A DNA stretch of 64,000 nt. Source: Ww85 sp963745765. Lineage in GTDB: Bacteria > Desulfobacterota > Desulfobulbia > Desulfobulbales > Desulfocapsaceae. Made by a program: the position numbers and the translations under genes. Under the pieces are notes generated by a model that was not told where the DNA came from, searched no databases, and saw only the letters and a list, made by a program, of their open reading frames with translations. The stretch is from positions 62,001-126,000 of the forward strand of contig CAVUYQ010000015.1 in assembly GCA_963745765.1 (NCBI GenBank), given 5' to 3'. Positions 54,670 through 63,773 of this stretch are shown here, piece after piece (position 1 is the stretch's first letter; each line of letters starts with the position of its first letter).

Positions 54670-56199
54670 TCAGTTCGGGCGGTTTTCGGCGTGCATCTCC
54701 CTGACCAACTCGGTAATGGTGCGAAAATCTATTTTACCGCTTCCCATTTTCGGCAAATCTTCTATGACGAGAAACTGTTTCGGCAGGGCTATCTTTGGCA
54801 ACTGGTCGGCCATCACCTTGAGAATAGCTTTTTCCTCAAGTTTCTCGGTGGTAACCGCGATGATCTTGGCACCCTTGGTGGAGTCCGGTATCTCGACGAT
54901 GCAGCACTGGATGTCTTCCGGAATGATTTTCTCGAGAATTGATTCGATTTTCACGAGCGAGATCATTTCCCCGCCGACTTTGACAAAACGCTTGATCCGT
55001 CCGACATGCCAGAGATAACCGTCTTCATCAAGGTTGCCCATATCCCCCGTGTCATACCAGCCCTGGCGAATGTGCATCGAGGTTTGCTCGAAATCGTCAA
55101 AATAGCCTTTCATGACGTTGCCGCCCTTCACCAGTATTCTGCCGTCTTCACCCGGACCGCATTCTTCGCCGGTCTCGTAATGTTCGATCCTGACCTGCAC
55201 GCCGTGTATGGGCTTGCCGACACTTCCGGGCCGGTTGTCTTCCGGGGAGTTCACCGAAATAACCGGTGAGCATTCGGTCGCCCCGTAACCTTCGAGGAGA
55301 TCTTTGCCGTGTTTTTCTTTGAACGATTCACGTAGGGAATCCGGGCACTTGTCTGCTCCTACCATGGCAATCCGCAGGGAATCGAAGTCACCCTTTTCCG
55401 ATTTTCGCAGGTATCCCCAGAAAAAGCTCGGAGTTCCAACCATCAGGCTTGGCTTGTGATCCCGGACAATTTCACATATCACCCGGTAGTCAAGCGGGTT
55501 TGCATAGGTGAGGATTCGGGCGCCGTGGAAAAGAGGAAGCCAGAAGTTTACTGTCAGACCGAACACGTGGAAATAGGGTAATGAGGAAAGAAAGATATCT
55601 TCGGGGCTGAAATGAAATCGCTCGGTTGCCGAGGCAATATTTGTCGCGATGTTTTTGTGGGTGAGCTGGACCGCTTTCGGATCCTTTTCGCTGCCGCTGG
55701 TAAAAAGAATAACGGCGACGTCATTCTCGTCTCCGCCCTTGACCAGTTTCTTGATCACTGGAGCCGGCAGTTTGGACAGGGCGGCGGCCTTGGCTTTCTG
55801 CAGCACGCTGATGCCTGCCATGATGTCCTCGATGTAAATCATGCCGTCGACGTAGGGACAGTTGATTTTCTCCAGCAGGGCTCGCGATGTTATGATCGTG
55901 CGGAAGTCACATTTTTTCTGGGCATAGAGGGCATTGAGGTCGGCACCGGTCGAATAGTTGATCATGACCGGAATCCGGCCACTCATCAGCAAGCCGATTT
56001 TTGCCAGTATACAACCGGCGGAGGTCGGCATCATGATGCCGATAAAACCCGTGTCGAACGTCTTGAAGATTGAACCGAGCAATAGCGAGGCAAGCAGGGC
56101 ACGGCTGTACGATATTTCTTTGCTCGTCGTGAAATCGTGGATAGCCAGGGTGTCGCCCATTTTTCTGGCGACATCAATAAATTGATGATGAAGTAGCAC
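54670..56199 (-). CDS. AMP-binding acyl-CoA synthetase (Aas-like)
   Basis: The 509-residue adenylate-forming enzyme has VAVILFTSGSEKDPKAVQLTH (P-loop), SSLPYFHVFGLTVNFWLPL, LLEGYGATECSPVISVN, GWYDTGDMGNLDEDGYLWHVGR and PKMGSGKIDFR with the catalytic Lys. It resembles the synthetase part of Aas and related acyl-[ACP]/acyl-CoA ligases, so a fatty acid is likely. GGGGAGGAGAC precedes the GTG at 56199, making this the start rather than 56265. It heads the operon with the amino-acid transporter genes, an unusual pairing. Confidence 0.86.
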   Translation of the reverse strand: MLLHHQFIDVARKMGDTLAIHDFTTSKEISYSRALLASLLLGSIFKTFDTGFIGIMMPTSAGCILAKIGLLMSGRIPVMINYSTGADLNALYAQKKCDFRTIITSRALLEKINCPYVDGMIYIEDIMAGISVLQKAKAAALSKLPAPVIKKLVKGGDENDVAVILFTSGSEKDPKAVQLTHKNIATNIASATERFHFSPEDIFLSSLPYFHVFGLTVNFWLPLFHGARILTYANPLDYRVICEIVRDHKPSLMVGTPSFFWGYLRKSEKGDFDSLRIAMVGADKCPDSLRESFKEKHGKDLLEGYGATECSPVISVNSPEDNRPGSVGKPIHGVQVRIEHYETGEECGPGEDGRILVKGGNVMKGYFDDFEQTSMHIRQGWYDTGDMGNLDEDGYLWHVGRIKRFVKVGGEMISLVKIESILEKIIPEDIQCCIVEIPDSTKGAKIIAVTTEKLEEKAILKVMADQLPKIALPKQFLVIEDLPKMGSGKIDFRTITELVREMHAENRPN

Positions 56200-56362
56200 G
56201 CGTCTCCTCCCCGATAGATTCAGCGGAAATGCAACGAACCAAGTGAATGTCTGTTGTTCAACCATACTTCATTTGTAGGAAAATTCTCTACCATCTTTAA
56301 TGCTGTTTGGCAAGAAACGGACGTCACTGCCCCGACCGCCATTACTCAGCCGCTCGTTTGTT

Positions 56363-56390
56363 TCGACAATATTGTCGATCCCCGGGGATC
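56363..56390. promoter_or_regulatory. Adjacent palindromes, probable activator site for the sigma-54 promoter
   Basis: TCGACAATATTGTCGA (56363-56378) is a perfect 16-base palindrome that overlaps GATCCCCGGGGATC (56377-56390), also perfect. A further half site, TTTGTCGA, follows at 56391-56398. The first palindrome's centre is about 125 bases upstream of the predicted transcription start, a normal distance for an NtrC-type enhancer. The regulator is probably the NtrC-like protein encoded at 59460. Confidence 0.55.
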
Positions 56391-56471
56391 TTTGTCGAAT
56401 AAATCGCTGGCAGGAAAACGAGGTGTTTCTTTAACGTATTGAAAACAGATGATTATATTTCAATCAGCGTC

Positions 56472-56487
56472 TGGCACGATTATTGAT
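56472..56487 (+). promoter_or_regulatory. Sigma-54 promoter of the DUF4405-kinase-regulator operon
   Basis: TGGCACG-ATTA-TTGAT matches the sigma-54 consensus TGGCACG-N4-TTGCW except for A in place of C in the -12 element. GG (56473-56474) and GA (56485-56486) are separated by exactly 10 bases, as required. Transcription should start near 56497, ahead of the ATG at 56552. Confidence 0.75.
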
Positions 56488-56551
56488 AGTGGTTCTTCCA
56501 GGAAAGCTGTCATCTCATCTGTTCTCTCATTCAAATAAAAGGAGTCAAACC

Positions 56552-57425
56552 ATGAATATGAGAAAAATTACTTCAATGACCATGCTTATTTCGCTTGTAA
56601 TCCTCATCCTTAACTCGGTTGTACTTTATGTGGTGCCGGAGGGGAGGGTGGCATACTGGGCTGACTGGCGTTTCTGGGGACTGACAAAACCCCAGTGGAC
56701 AGATCAGCATGTTACGGTCGGGGTACTCTTCCTGATCGCCGGCTTTTTACACATCTACTACAACTGGAATCCGATTCTTACCTATATGAAAAATAAGGCC
56801 CGTGGAGTGAAGGTCTTTACCGGGTCGTTCAATGTGGCCCTGGTGGTCACTGCCCTGGTTGTTATCGGGACCTATTACATGATTCCGCCCATGAGCACCA
56901 TTCTCGATATTTCCAGCCATTTCAAAGATGCCGGGTCCGAGACGTATGGGGAACCCCCTTACGGCCATGCCGAGCTGTCATCCCTGAAGATGTTTTCTAA
57001 AAAGGAAGGTCTCGATGCGGTGAAAAGTATCGAGCTCCTGAAAGCGGCAGGCTATGAAGTTACCAGCGATAAAGATACCTTGAAGGATATCGCAGCAAGG
57101 AAGGGTGTTGCACCGCAAGTAGGTTTACGAGGTCATCAAGGCAGCCAAGATCAATGCACCATCAGCGGGCAAGGACGCAGGGGCAGCGGCAGGCGCGGCG
57201 CTTGCTTTTCCTGATGCGCCTGAAGCGGGCTGGGGCAAAAAGAAACTCTCCGAGATCTGTGAGCGCTATGGTTTGAGAGAGGAGCGAATCATTCACAAGC
57301 TCTCCGATCAGGGAATAAGCGCTGACGGTGAATCGACGATCCATGAGATTGCCGAGGCAAATAATCTTGAGCCCATGGGCTTATTTGAAGTGATTCATGC
57401 GATTGTTACGGAACCGGGAAAGTGA
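56552..57425 (+). CDS. DUF4405-like membrane protein, frameshifted
   Basis: The merged protein of about 290 residues has three or four membrane helices in its N-terminal part, each with histidines (QHVTVGVLFLIAGFLHIYYNW), as in DUF4405 and cytochrome b-like small membrane proteins. Then come several short repeats of about 40 residues (TLKDIAARKGVAPQ, then KKLSEICERYGLREERI, then TIHEIAEANNLEP), each a helix-turn-helix-like motif. The original frame ends at 57214. Removing one T near 57118-57120 joins VYEVIKAAKINAPS and runs to TGA at 57423-57425. AAAGGAG lies 8 bases before ATG 56552. First gene of the sigma-54 operon. Confidence 0.72.
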
Positions 57426-57428
57426 CAG

Positions 57429-57847
57429 ATGCACCCACTGAACCTTCTCAAGGCTCTTATCATTTTGCTTTTCAGCCTTCTTGCGGTTAGTATATCGATG
57501 GCTGCGGCTGCCGACACTGTTGTTGTCGGCACCATAACAGCCATCGATACGGATAAGCGGGAGCTGATTGTTTCCCCTGTTCACGCGGCAGCGGTGACAG
57601 GGGAAACAGGTTCCTCTTCTCCTGTCCTGTCCGGCTGGGGTGGGACTTGGATGCTGGTCTCCCGTTTACTGCGCTCCTGCCGGGCTGCGCTACCAAGGGG
57701 AATGCCGTCAGGATGAACGGAATGTTTGATAAGAACGGGTTTTTTCTGGTTGATACCATGCATGGCTGCGGGGCCGGTGATTTCAGCGATAATACCGGCG
57801 TCAGGTACCGATTGAACCGGGCGCGTGGAGCCTGCGCCGCGCTGTAA
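57429..57847 (+). CDS. Small exported cysteine-containing protein, frameshifted
   Basis: A short protein of about 138 residues has a signal peptide (KALIILLFSLLAVSISMAAA), then VVVGTITAIDTDKRELIVSP. The frame then changes near 57642-57644 (a G is missing from the GGG), joining DLDAGLPFTALLPGCATKGN, HGCGAGDF and ARGACAAL, with stop at 57845-57847. Three cysteines in PGC, HGCG and GAC could bind metal or heme. I do not recognise the family. Being translated between a DUF4405 protein and a sensor kinase, it may be the periplasmic sensor partner. Confidence 0.5.
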
Positions 57848-57868
57848 TTTCTTTTTCTCATCAGCCCT

Positions 57869-59435
57869 ATGAGTCTGAATCCCTCATGGAAGAGTAATCT
57901 TGCCCTCTTTCTTGTCCTTATCCTTCTGGTATCGGGTTATTTTTTCCTCCAACTGCAAAAAACCTCCAGCCAGTTCTACAAAAACTCCCGGGAACATTCA
58001 GAGATCGTTGCCGGTGTTGTCGAGCTTACGATAAAAACCGCCATCACGAGCAGCGAAAGTCTCGAGAATATCTATCGTGGATTTTTGAAAAATAGTGCGC
58101 GATTCCTTCTTTATCTGGAAGCGGTGGAACCCTTTTCAGCGGCAGAACTTACCGCCTTTGCTGCAGAATCGGGGCTTTCAGGCATAACCATTATTAAAAA
58201 AAATTCCCTTGCTATCTCGGGCCCTTCCGACTGGTTGGCAGAGCCCCGCTGTTTTCAGTCCGACACCCTCCTCTATCGGCAGGATATCCAGACCTATCTA
58301 CTCACCTATTACCCTGATCAGCATGCCCCTGAAGGTACGGACAACGAGTGTATCGTCGTTGGTATTGATGCAAAAGGACTTGACCGGATGCGCAGGGATC
58401 TTTCCGTTGAACAGCTTTTGCGCGTCCTTAACAAGCAGCCGCGAATTGCCTATGTGACACTCAAGCCCACAGGGAAATGATGACAAAGTGGAGCAGACGT
58501 TCAAGCTTCGGACGGATAGTGACGGTCGCAGCGTTATCGAACACACGATTGATATCGGCGACAACCGCCTCGTTGTCGCCCTGGAGGCCGGGCATTTTCA
58601 GACACGGATCATTCAGATGCGCAAGGAGCTCGGACTCTTTGTCCTGTTTCTTTTTGTTATTGGTCTTTTTACTTCCTGGTGGCTTTATCGATCCCAGCGG
58701 AATCGCCTGGATCAGGCCCGTGAATTTGAGCGGCAACTGGCCAAACAGCATGAGGAGGCCGCGCTGGGGCGGGCTTCCTCGACGATTACACATGAACTGA
58801 GAAATCCACTTAATGCCATCAGTATCGGTCTGCAGCGGCTGCAGTACGAAGCCGACGAGCTGAGCGTTGAACATCGCCAGCTCCTGACAGGTATGCGCGA
58901 GGCGGTGGCCCGCAGCAATAATGTCATCAACCGGCTGCGCCAGTATATCCATGATTTCAGGGTAGAGACGGACCTGGTTGATGTCGGTGAACTCATCAGC
59001 GGGGTTATCGATCTTTATCGAAAGGATTTTGCCGATAAAGCGATTACGCTTGATCTGGAAATTGACGGTGTGGTGAGTATCCATGCTGATCGCGATCTGC
59101 TCGGTCAGCTCTTTGAGAATCTCGTCCGTAATGCTCTTGAAGCTCAGCCGGACGGCGGTTATTTCAGCATAGTCACCGAGTCCCGCCTCGGTTTTCTCAG
59201 CCTGACGCTGAGCAACGGGGGCGGAGGGGTGACAGAAAAAGAGCGGGCACAGCTTTTTGATCCCTATTTTACCACCAAGGCAAAGGGCACCGGGCTTGGC
59301 CTGGCAATCAGCAGGAAAATAGTCGAGGCCCATGGCGGAACCATCGACTGGAATGGTACTGTTTCTGAGAAAGAATTTTCCCTGGTTATCCTGTTGCCGT
59401 TAAAGTCCGGACAGCCAGCCATGATTTCTTCGTAA
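57869..59435 (+). CDS. Membrane sensor histidine kinase, frameshifted
   Basis: Two frames form one kinase of about 521 residues. The N-terminal part has a membrane helix (LALFLVLILLVSGYFFLQ) and a periplasmic domain. The frame changes near 58475, where an extra A or G in GGGAAA follows KPTG. The second part has a second helix (GLFVLFLFVIGLFTSWWLY), HAMP-like linker, phospho-acceptor His in TITHELRNPLNAIS, N-box LFENLVRNALEAQP and G boxes with FDPYFTTKAKGTGLGLA. It resembles the ZraS/NtrB class. The regulator gene begins 24 bases downstream, forming the cognate pair. Confidence 0.82.
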
Positions 59436-59459
59436 TAATCAGCAGCAACTGGTGCGAGA

Positions 59460-60785
59460 ATGCAGATATTAATTGTTGACGACGAACAGATGCAGCGTGA
59501 CATGCTGGCGGGGTTTCTCGAGAGGAGAGGGTACGATATCCTGACCGCGTCCGGCGGCCGGGAAGCGCTCGCCCTTTTTGAACAGGAGCCGGTTCAGCTC
59601 GTTCTTATTGATCACCGGATGGAGGATATGAACGGTGACGAGGTTCTCAGAAAAATGAGGGAGCAGTCGCCACTGGTCCGGGCCATTATGATAACCGCTT
59701 TTGCCAGTGTCGAAACAGCGGTGCGGGTGATGCAGCTCGGAGCTGATGATTTTCTTGAGAAACCGGTAGATTTGACAGTGCTCCTTGAAAAAATAGAAAA
59801 GATCGAAGTCGAGGTATCGGTGCAGGCCGAAGCCGATGAGCTTGAAGAGGTCGTCGAAAACCGGGAACTTCCGGTGGCACTGATCGGCTCAAGCCGGGCC
59901 ATGAAAGAGGTACTCTCGCTTGTCCATCGTGTCGCACCGACGGCATGGAATGTCCTGGTGACGGGAGAGACGGGAACCGGGAAGGAACTGGTGGCCCGGC
60001 TTATCCATTTGGCCGGGGGGCATGCTGACGCTCCGTTTATAGCGGTTAATTGTGCGGCAGTACCGGAAAACCTGTTCGAGGCCGAACTTTTCGGTCATGA
60101 GAAAGGTGCCTTTACCGACGCCGCCTCGCAGCGGCGGGGGCGTTTTGAGCAGGCCTCCGGCGGGACGCTGTTTCTTGATGAAATCAGCGAAGTTCCGTTG
60201 CCGATGCAGGCCAAGCTGCTGCGGGCGCTGCAGGAAAAGAAGATTTCACACATTGGCGGAGATGTCGATATCAGCGTTAATGCACGGGTGGTGACCGCCA
60301 GCAACCGGGATCTGAAAACATGTATCGAGGAAGGCTGCTTCAGGGAGGATCTCTACTACCGCCTCAATGTCTTCGAAATCCCAATTCCTCCCTTACGCGA
60401 GAGGCGGGAAGATATTGCCCTGCTCTGCGAGCATTTCCTCGAAAAACATGGGCATGATGGTCCACGCCTGGCACCGGAAGCCTTGGCGCAACTGGTTAAG
60501 TATGATTTTCCCGGCAACGTCAGAGAACTCGAACACCTCATCCAGCGTCTGCTGACCCTGACTCGCGGCAACCTGATCAGGCTCAGGGATCTGCCGCAGG
60601 AGATACGCGAACGGGAGAGCAGCAGCGGACTGCTCAGTGAACGACTGGCCCGTGTTGAGCGTGATATGCTGCTTTCAGCCCTGAAGGAACATGACGGGGT
60701 GCAAACCAGAGCCGCGGAAGCACTGGGCGTCAGTGAACGGGTGCTGCGCTACAAGATGAAGAAGGCCGGTATCAAGGGTAAATAG
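59460..60785 (+). CDS. Sigma-54-dependent NtrC-family response regulator
   Basis: The 441-residue protein has three domains: a receiver (ILIVDDEQMQRDM, phospho-acceptor in VLIDHRMEDMNG), a central AAA domain with Walker A GETGTGKELVARLIH, the sigma-54 contact loop GAFTDA, Walker B GGTLFLDEISE and an arginine finger FREDLYYRLNVF, and a Fis-type helix-turn-helix (TRAAEALGVSERVLRYKMKK). It should activate sigma-54 promoters when phosphorylated by the upstream kinase. The sigma-54 promoter and palindrome at 56363-56487 make autoregulation of this operon likely. Confidence 0.95.
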   Translation: MQILIVDDEQMQRDMLAGFLERRGYDILTASGGREALALFEQEPVQLVLIDHRMEDMNGDEVLRKMREQSPLVRAIMITAFASVETAVRVMQLGADDFLEKPVDLTVLLEKIEKIEVEVSVQAEADELEEVVENRELPVALIGSSRAMKEVLSLVHRVAPTAWNVLVTGETGTGKELVARLIHLAGGHADAPFIAVNCAAVPENLFEAELFGHEKGAFTDAASQRRGRFEQASGGTLFLDEISEVPLPMQAKLLRALQEKKISHIGGDVDISVNARVVTASNRDLKTCIEEGCFREDLYYRLNVFEIPIPPLRERREDIALLCEHFLEKHGHDGPRLAPEALAQLVKYDFPGNVRELEHLIQRLLTLTRGNLIRLRDLPQEIRERESSSGLLSERLARVERDMLLSALKEHDGVQTRAAEALGVSERVLRYKMKKAGIKGK

Positions 60786-60837
60786 ACCTCGCTGTCTTTC
60801 TATACAGGCTTTCCGGCGGGAGCGTCTGTCCGGGGAA

Positions 60838-62391
60838 TTATTTCTTTTTCTTGACCTCCTTCTTGCGGGGAGGATCAGAAAGGTGGACCGGCTGGTCGGT
60901 CTTTATTTTATCTTCCAGTAATTTATAGGCAACATAGTACTTGAAAATATTGCTGACATACTGGACGGTCTCACGACCAATGCGTTTGGCGGCGACAACC
61001 TCGACATTTTTGAACCAGATATTGGGGTTCAGCCCCATTTTTTCCGCCTCTTTTCTCAACTGGGCTATTTTTGCCGGTCCGGCGTTATAGGCAGCGAAGG
61101 TCATCAACGTCCGGTTCAGCGGGTCAAGATTCTTGTCTTTGGCGAAGTAGTTGTCGGTCATGAAACGAAGATACTTGGTCCCCGCATGAATATTGGGGTC
61201 GAGTTCGCGAACGTCCGGAATGCCGATATTCTTGTCTTTGGCGGTTGACGGCAGGATCTGCATGACGCCGACGGCGCCCGCCTTGCTTTTCAGGCTCTGG
61301 TCGAGTTTTGACTCCTGATAGGCGAGTGCGGCGAGCATCAGGTGATCAAAATCATATTCTCTGCCATATTTTTGAAAATACCGCACCGTCAGATTAAAGC
61401 GCTGCAGGTGCTCGTTATACACTTCACCTGTTATGTAGGAGGTGTTTTTAAGATAGCGGTTCACCAGGATATTGCCAAGCAGCGTGCCGACCTTATGATC
61501 CTTGACAAATTCGTTGACAACGGCCATGAGTTCGGGGTTGTTTTTGCGCATGGCCCAGGCGATTTTGCCGTCAGTGCGCAATTTTATTTCCGGGTGCAGC
61601 GTGATTTTGTCAAAAACCTGTGCCCATAACTGTCCTTTAAAATCGTCAATGACCATGTACTTAATCAAGCCGGCATTGAGCATTTCCAGCAGGTCTTCGT
61701 CTTCCAGGTTGTCGTTTGCTTCAATGATTTTGACTTTTGCTTTCTTGACGGATTGCAGGGTCCCGTTGAGCTTCACCAGGCTTTGGTAGTAGCTGCTGGA
61801 TTTTCTTACGTAGATTTCTTTTCCGGCAAGATCAAAGAGTGAAGAAACCGCTTCTGCGCCCGGGCCTGATACCAGGATTTCATTGATACCACCGGCGACG
61901 GGGTCTGAAAAGTCGACGTTCTTCAATCGCTCACCGGTTATGGTCAGGTTGCCGACGGCGATATCCCCTTTGCCTGCTTTAATGAGGGGATGAGGTTCTC
62001 CCGCGCGGTGGGAAGAAAAATGACATTTATTTTCAGGGTACTTTGTCTTCAGCTTTTTGTTGATGAACGTTTCGAATTCTTTGACGAATTCATAGCTCGC
62101 TCCCCGGGGCTGGGCTCCGTCAAAAAAGAAGAAGGTCCTGCTGTAGGGGATCAGGACCCTGATAAACCGTCTTTTGACCATCTCGTCGAAATCGCCGGTA
62201 AACGGTTTGTTCATCGTTTCCAGGTTTTCAAGCGTCAGATCCTCAGGAGCCTCGTCGGCAGCGAATGTGGGCAGGGCAGCCATTCCTGTAAGAAGGCAAA
62301 TTACGGCTAAGATAACGAGTACCTGGAAGGTTATGATTGACGGACGTATTAGATGTCTATTCATGTCAAAGAGGATTTTCATCGGTTTCAT
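60838..62391 (-). CDS. MltF-like membrane-bound lytic transglycosylase
   Basis: This 517-residue exported protein has an N-terminal membrane/signal helix (LVILAVICLLTGMAALPTFAA), an SBP family 3-like domain (about 75-330, with FIRVLIPYSRTFFFF and DIAVGNLTITGERLKNVDFS), then an SLT domain (about 340-490) with catalytic Glu in LAYQESKLDQ, GAVGVMQILPSTAKDKNIG and FAAYNAGPAKI. The two-domain layout equals MltF, which cleaves peptidoglycan and is regulated by its ligand domain. The C-terminus is lysine-rich. Its 5' end overlaps rmuC by 26 bases if ATG 62391 is used. A start at 62382 or 62364 is also possible. Confidence 0.88.
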   Translation of the reverse strand: MKPMKILFDMNRHLIRPSIITFQVLVILAVICLLTGMAALPTFAADEAPEDLTLENLETMNKPFTGDFDEMVKRRFIRVLIPYSRTFFFFDGAQPRGASYEFVKEFETFINKKLKTKYPENKCHFSSHRAGEPHPLIKAGKGDIAVGNLTITGERLKNVDFSDPVAGGINEILVSGPGAEAVSSLFDLAGKEIYVRKSSSYYQSLVKLNGTLQSVKKAKVKIIEANDNLEDEDLLEMLNAGLIKYMVIDDFKGQLWAQVFDKITLHPEIKLRTDGKIAWAMRKNNPELMAVVNEFVKDHKVGTLLGNILVNRYLKNTSYITGEVYNEHLQRFNLTVRYFQKYGREYDFDHLMLAALAYQESKLDQSLKSKAGAVGVMQILPSTAKDKNIGIPDVRELDPNIHAGTKYLRFMTDNYFAKDKNLDPLNRTLMTFAAYNAGPAKIAQLRKEAEKMGLNPNIWFKNVEVVAAKRIGRETVQYVSNIFKYYVAYKLLEDKIKTDQPVHLSDPPRKKEVKKKK

Positions 62392-63619
62392 GTACCATTT
62401 TTGAGGGAAATGCGCCCTTTACTTTTACGCCAAGCTCCGGGAATTTGCTCACCTGCGACAGCAGATTGCCGCGTCCCTGGGATATTTTGTTTATTGCGTT
62501 GTCATACGAATCTTTGCACGCGTCAATCTGTCGACCGAGTTTTTCCATATCTTCCAGGAATCCGCGCAACTTGTCATACAGGGTTCCGGCTCGTTCAGCG
62601 ATTTCCTGGGCATTTTTGTTCTGCTTTTCAAGTTGCCAGAAATATTCGACGGTCCGCAGCGTGGCAAGAAGCGTAGTCGGCGTGACTATAATCACTTTTT
62701 GTGAATACATCTCGGTGAACAGTTCTTCTTTTGCCTGAATAGCCGTCATAAAGGCGGCATCAATAGGGATGAACATGAGAACGAAATCGAGTGATCGAAG
62801 GCCCTCAAGCGAGCTGTAGTTTTTCGTACCGAGCGATTTGAGATGGTTGTACAGGGCCTGAATATGCTCACTCATAGCCGTGCTGCGCTCTTTCTCATCA
62901 TCGGCTGCAACAAAACGGGACCAGGCGGAAAGGGAAACCTTGGAGTCGATAACGATATCCTTATCATCGGGCAGGTGAATAATTACATCGGGCTTGAATA
63001 ATTTGTTCTCGACGTCACGGAAACCAGCCTGGGTTTCGTATTCCACTCCCTTGCGCAGCCCTGATCGCTGCAGGATTTTTTCAAGTACCAGCTCTCCCCA
63101 GGTTCCCTGCAGTTTTCGATCTCCGCTGATGGCCCGGGTGAGATTGATGGCTTCCTGGCTGATCTGCCGGTTGAGTTCGCGAAGATGGACTATCTCCTGC
63201 TTGAGCGAGGCATGCTCACGGGTTTCCTCCAGGAAAATAGTCTCAATCCGACCGCGGAAGGAGACGATCTGCTCCCGAAACGGCTGCAGCAGGCTCTCCA
63301 TCCTGTCACTGTTTTGCCGGGAGAATGTTGTGGTCTTTTCGTCAAAGATCTGCTGGGCGAGGTTTCTAAACTGGTGCGTCATCTCACTGCGCGCCTGGTC
63401 GAGAAGATCTATTTTCTCCTTTCCGTGCCGCTGCTCGAGAAGGAGTCTCTCTTCGAGGGCTGCATGACGCAGAGTCAATTCCCGGTGTTTGCGTTTCAAC
63501 CTGACGGTCCGCCACTGCATAAAAAAAAAGCAGATAAAACCGCCGAGTGCGGCAGTCAGCAGCGGAAGCCATGGTTGTCGCGCGAGAGTGTTCATCCATA
63601 GAAGAAATTGTTCGGTCAT
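62366..63619 (-). CDS. rmuC: RmuC-family protein (predicted nuclease scaffold)
   Basis: This 417-residue protein has an N-terminal membrane helix (PLLTAALGGFICFFFMQW), a long coiled coil (about residues 35-165) and the RmuC nuclease-like domain, with LQGTWGELVLEKILQRSGL, PDVIIHLPDDKDIVIDSKVSLSAW and YSSLEGLRSLDFVLMFIPIDAAF. RmuC limits inversion-type recombination at short repeats in E. coli. In phage-defence and DNA repair context its mechanism is still unsettled. It is followed, in the same direction, by the MltF-like gene. Confidence 0.9.
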   Translation of the reverse strand: MTEQFLLWMNTLARQPWLPLLTAALGGFICFFFMQWRTVRLKRKHRELTLRHAALEERLLLEQRHGKEKIDLLDQARSEMTHQFRNLAQQIFDEKTTTFSRQNSDRMESLLQPFREQIVSFRGRIETIFLEETREHASLKQEIVHLRELNRQISQEAINLTRAISGDRKLQGTWGELVLEKILQRSGLRKGVEYETQAGFRDVENKLFKPDVIIHLPDDKDIVIDSKVSLSAWSRFVAADDEKERSTAMSEHIQALYNHLKSLGTKNYSSLEGLRSLDFVLMFIPIDAAFMTAIQAKEELFTEMYSQKVIIVTPTTLLATLRTVEYFWQLEKQNKNAQEIAERAGTLYDKLRGFLEDMEKLGRQIDACKDSYDNAINKISQGRGNLLSQVSKFPELGVKVKGAFPSKMVHETDENPL

Positions 63620-63773
63620 GACTGGTATGAAATGGCTCTTCGTGTACCTAAAATGTTTCGGCGGGTTGGCTGCTGGAGAAAAATCTCGGTCGGCAGTATG
63701 ACTGTCGTGCCATACAGTACTTGTTTAAACGGTTGCCGGTGATGCACCAATGATTGAGAAGCGGTAACCGCAA

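Larger units (their letters stand above)
56200..56551. other. Regulatory region between divergent transcripts
   Basis: This gap separates the leftward acyl-CoA synthetase gene and the rightward DUF4405 operon. It holds two adjacent perfect palindromes (56363-56390) and a sigma-54 promoter (56472-56487) for the rightward operon. No protein gene is apparent. Confidence 0.6.
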
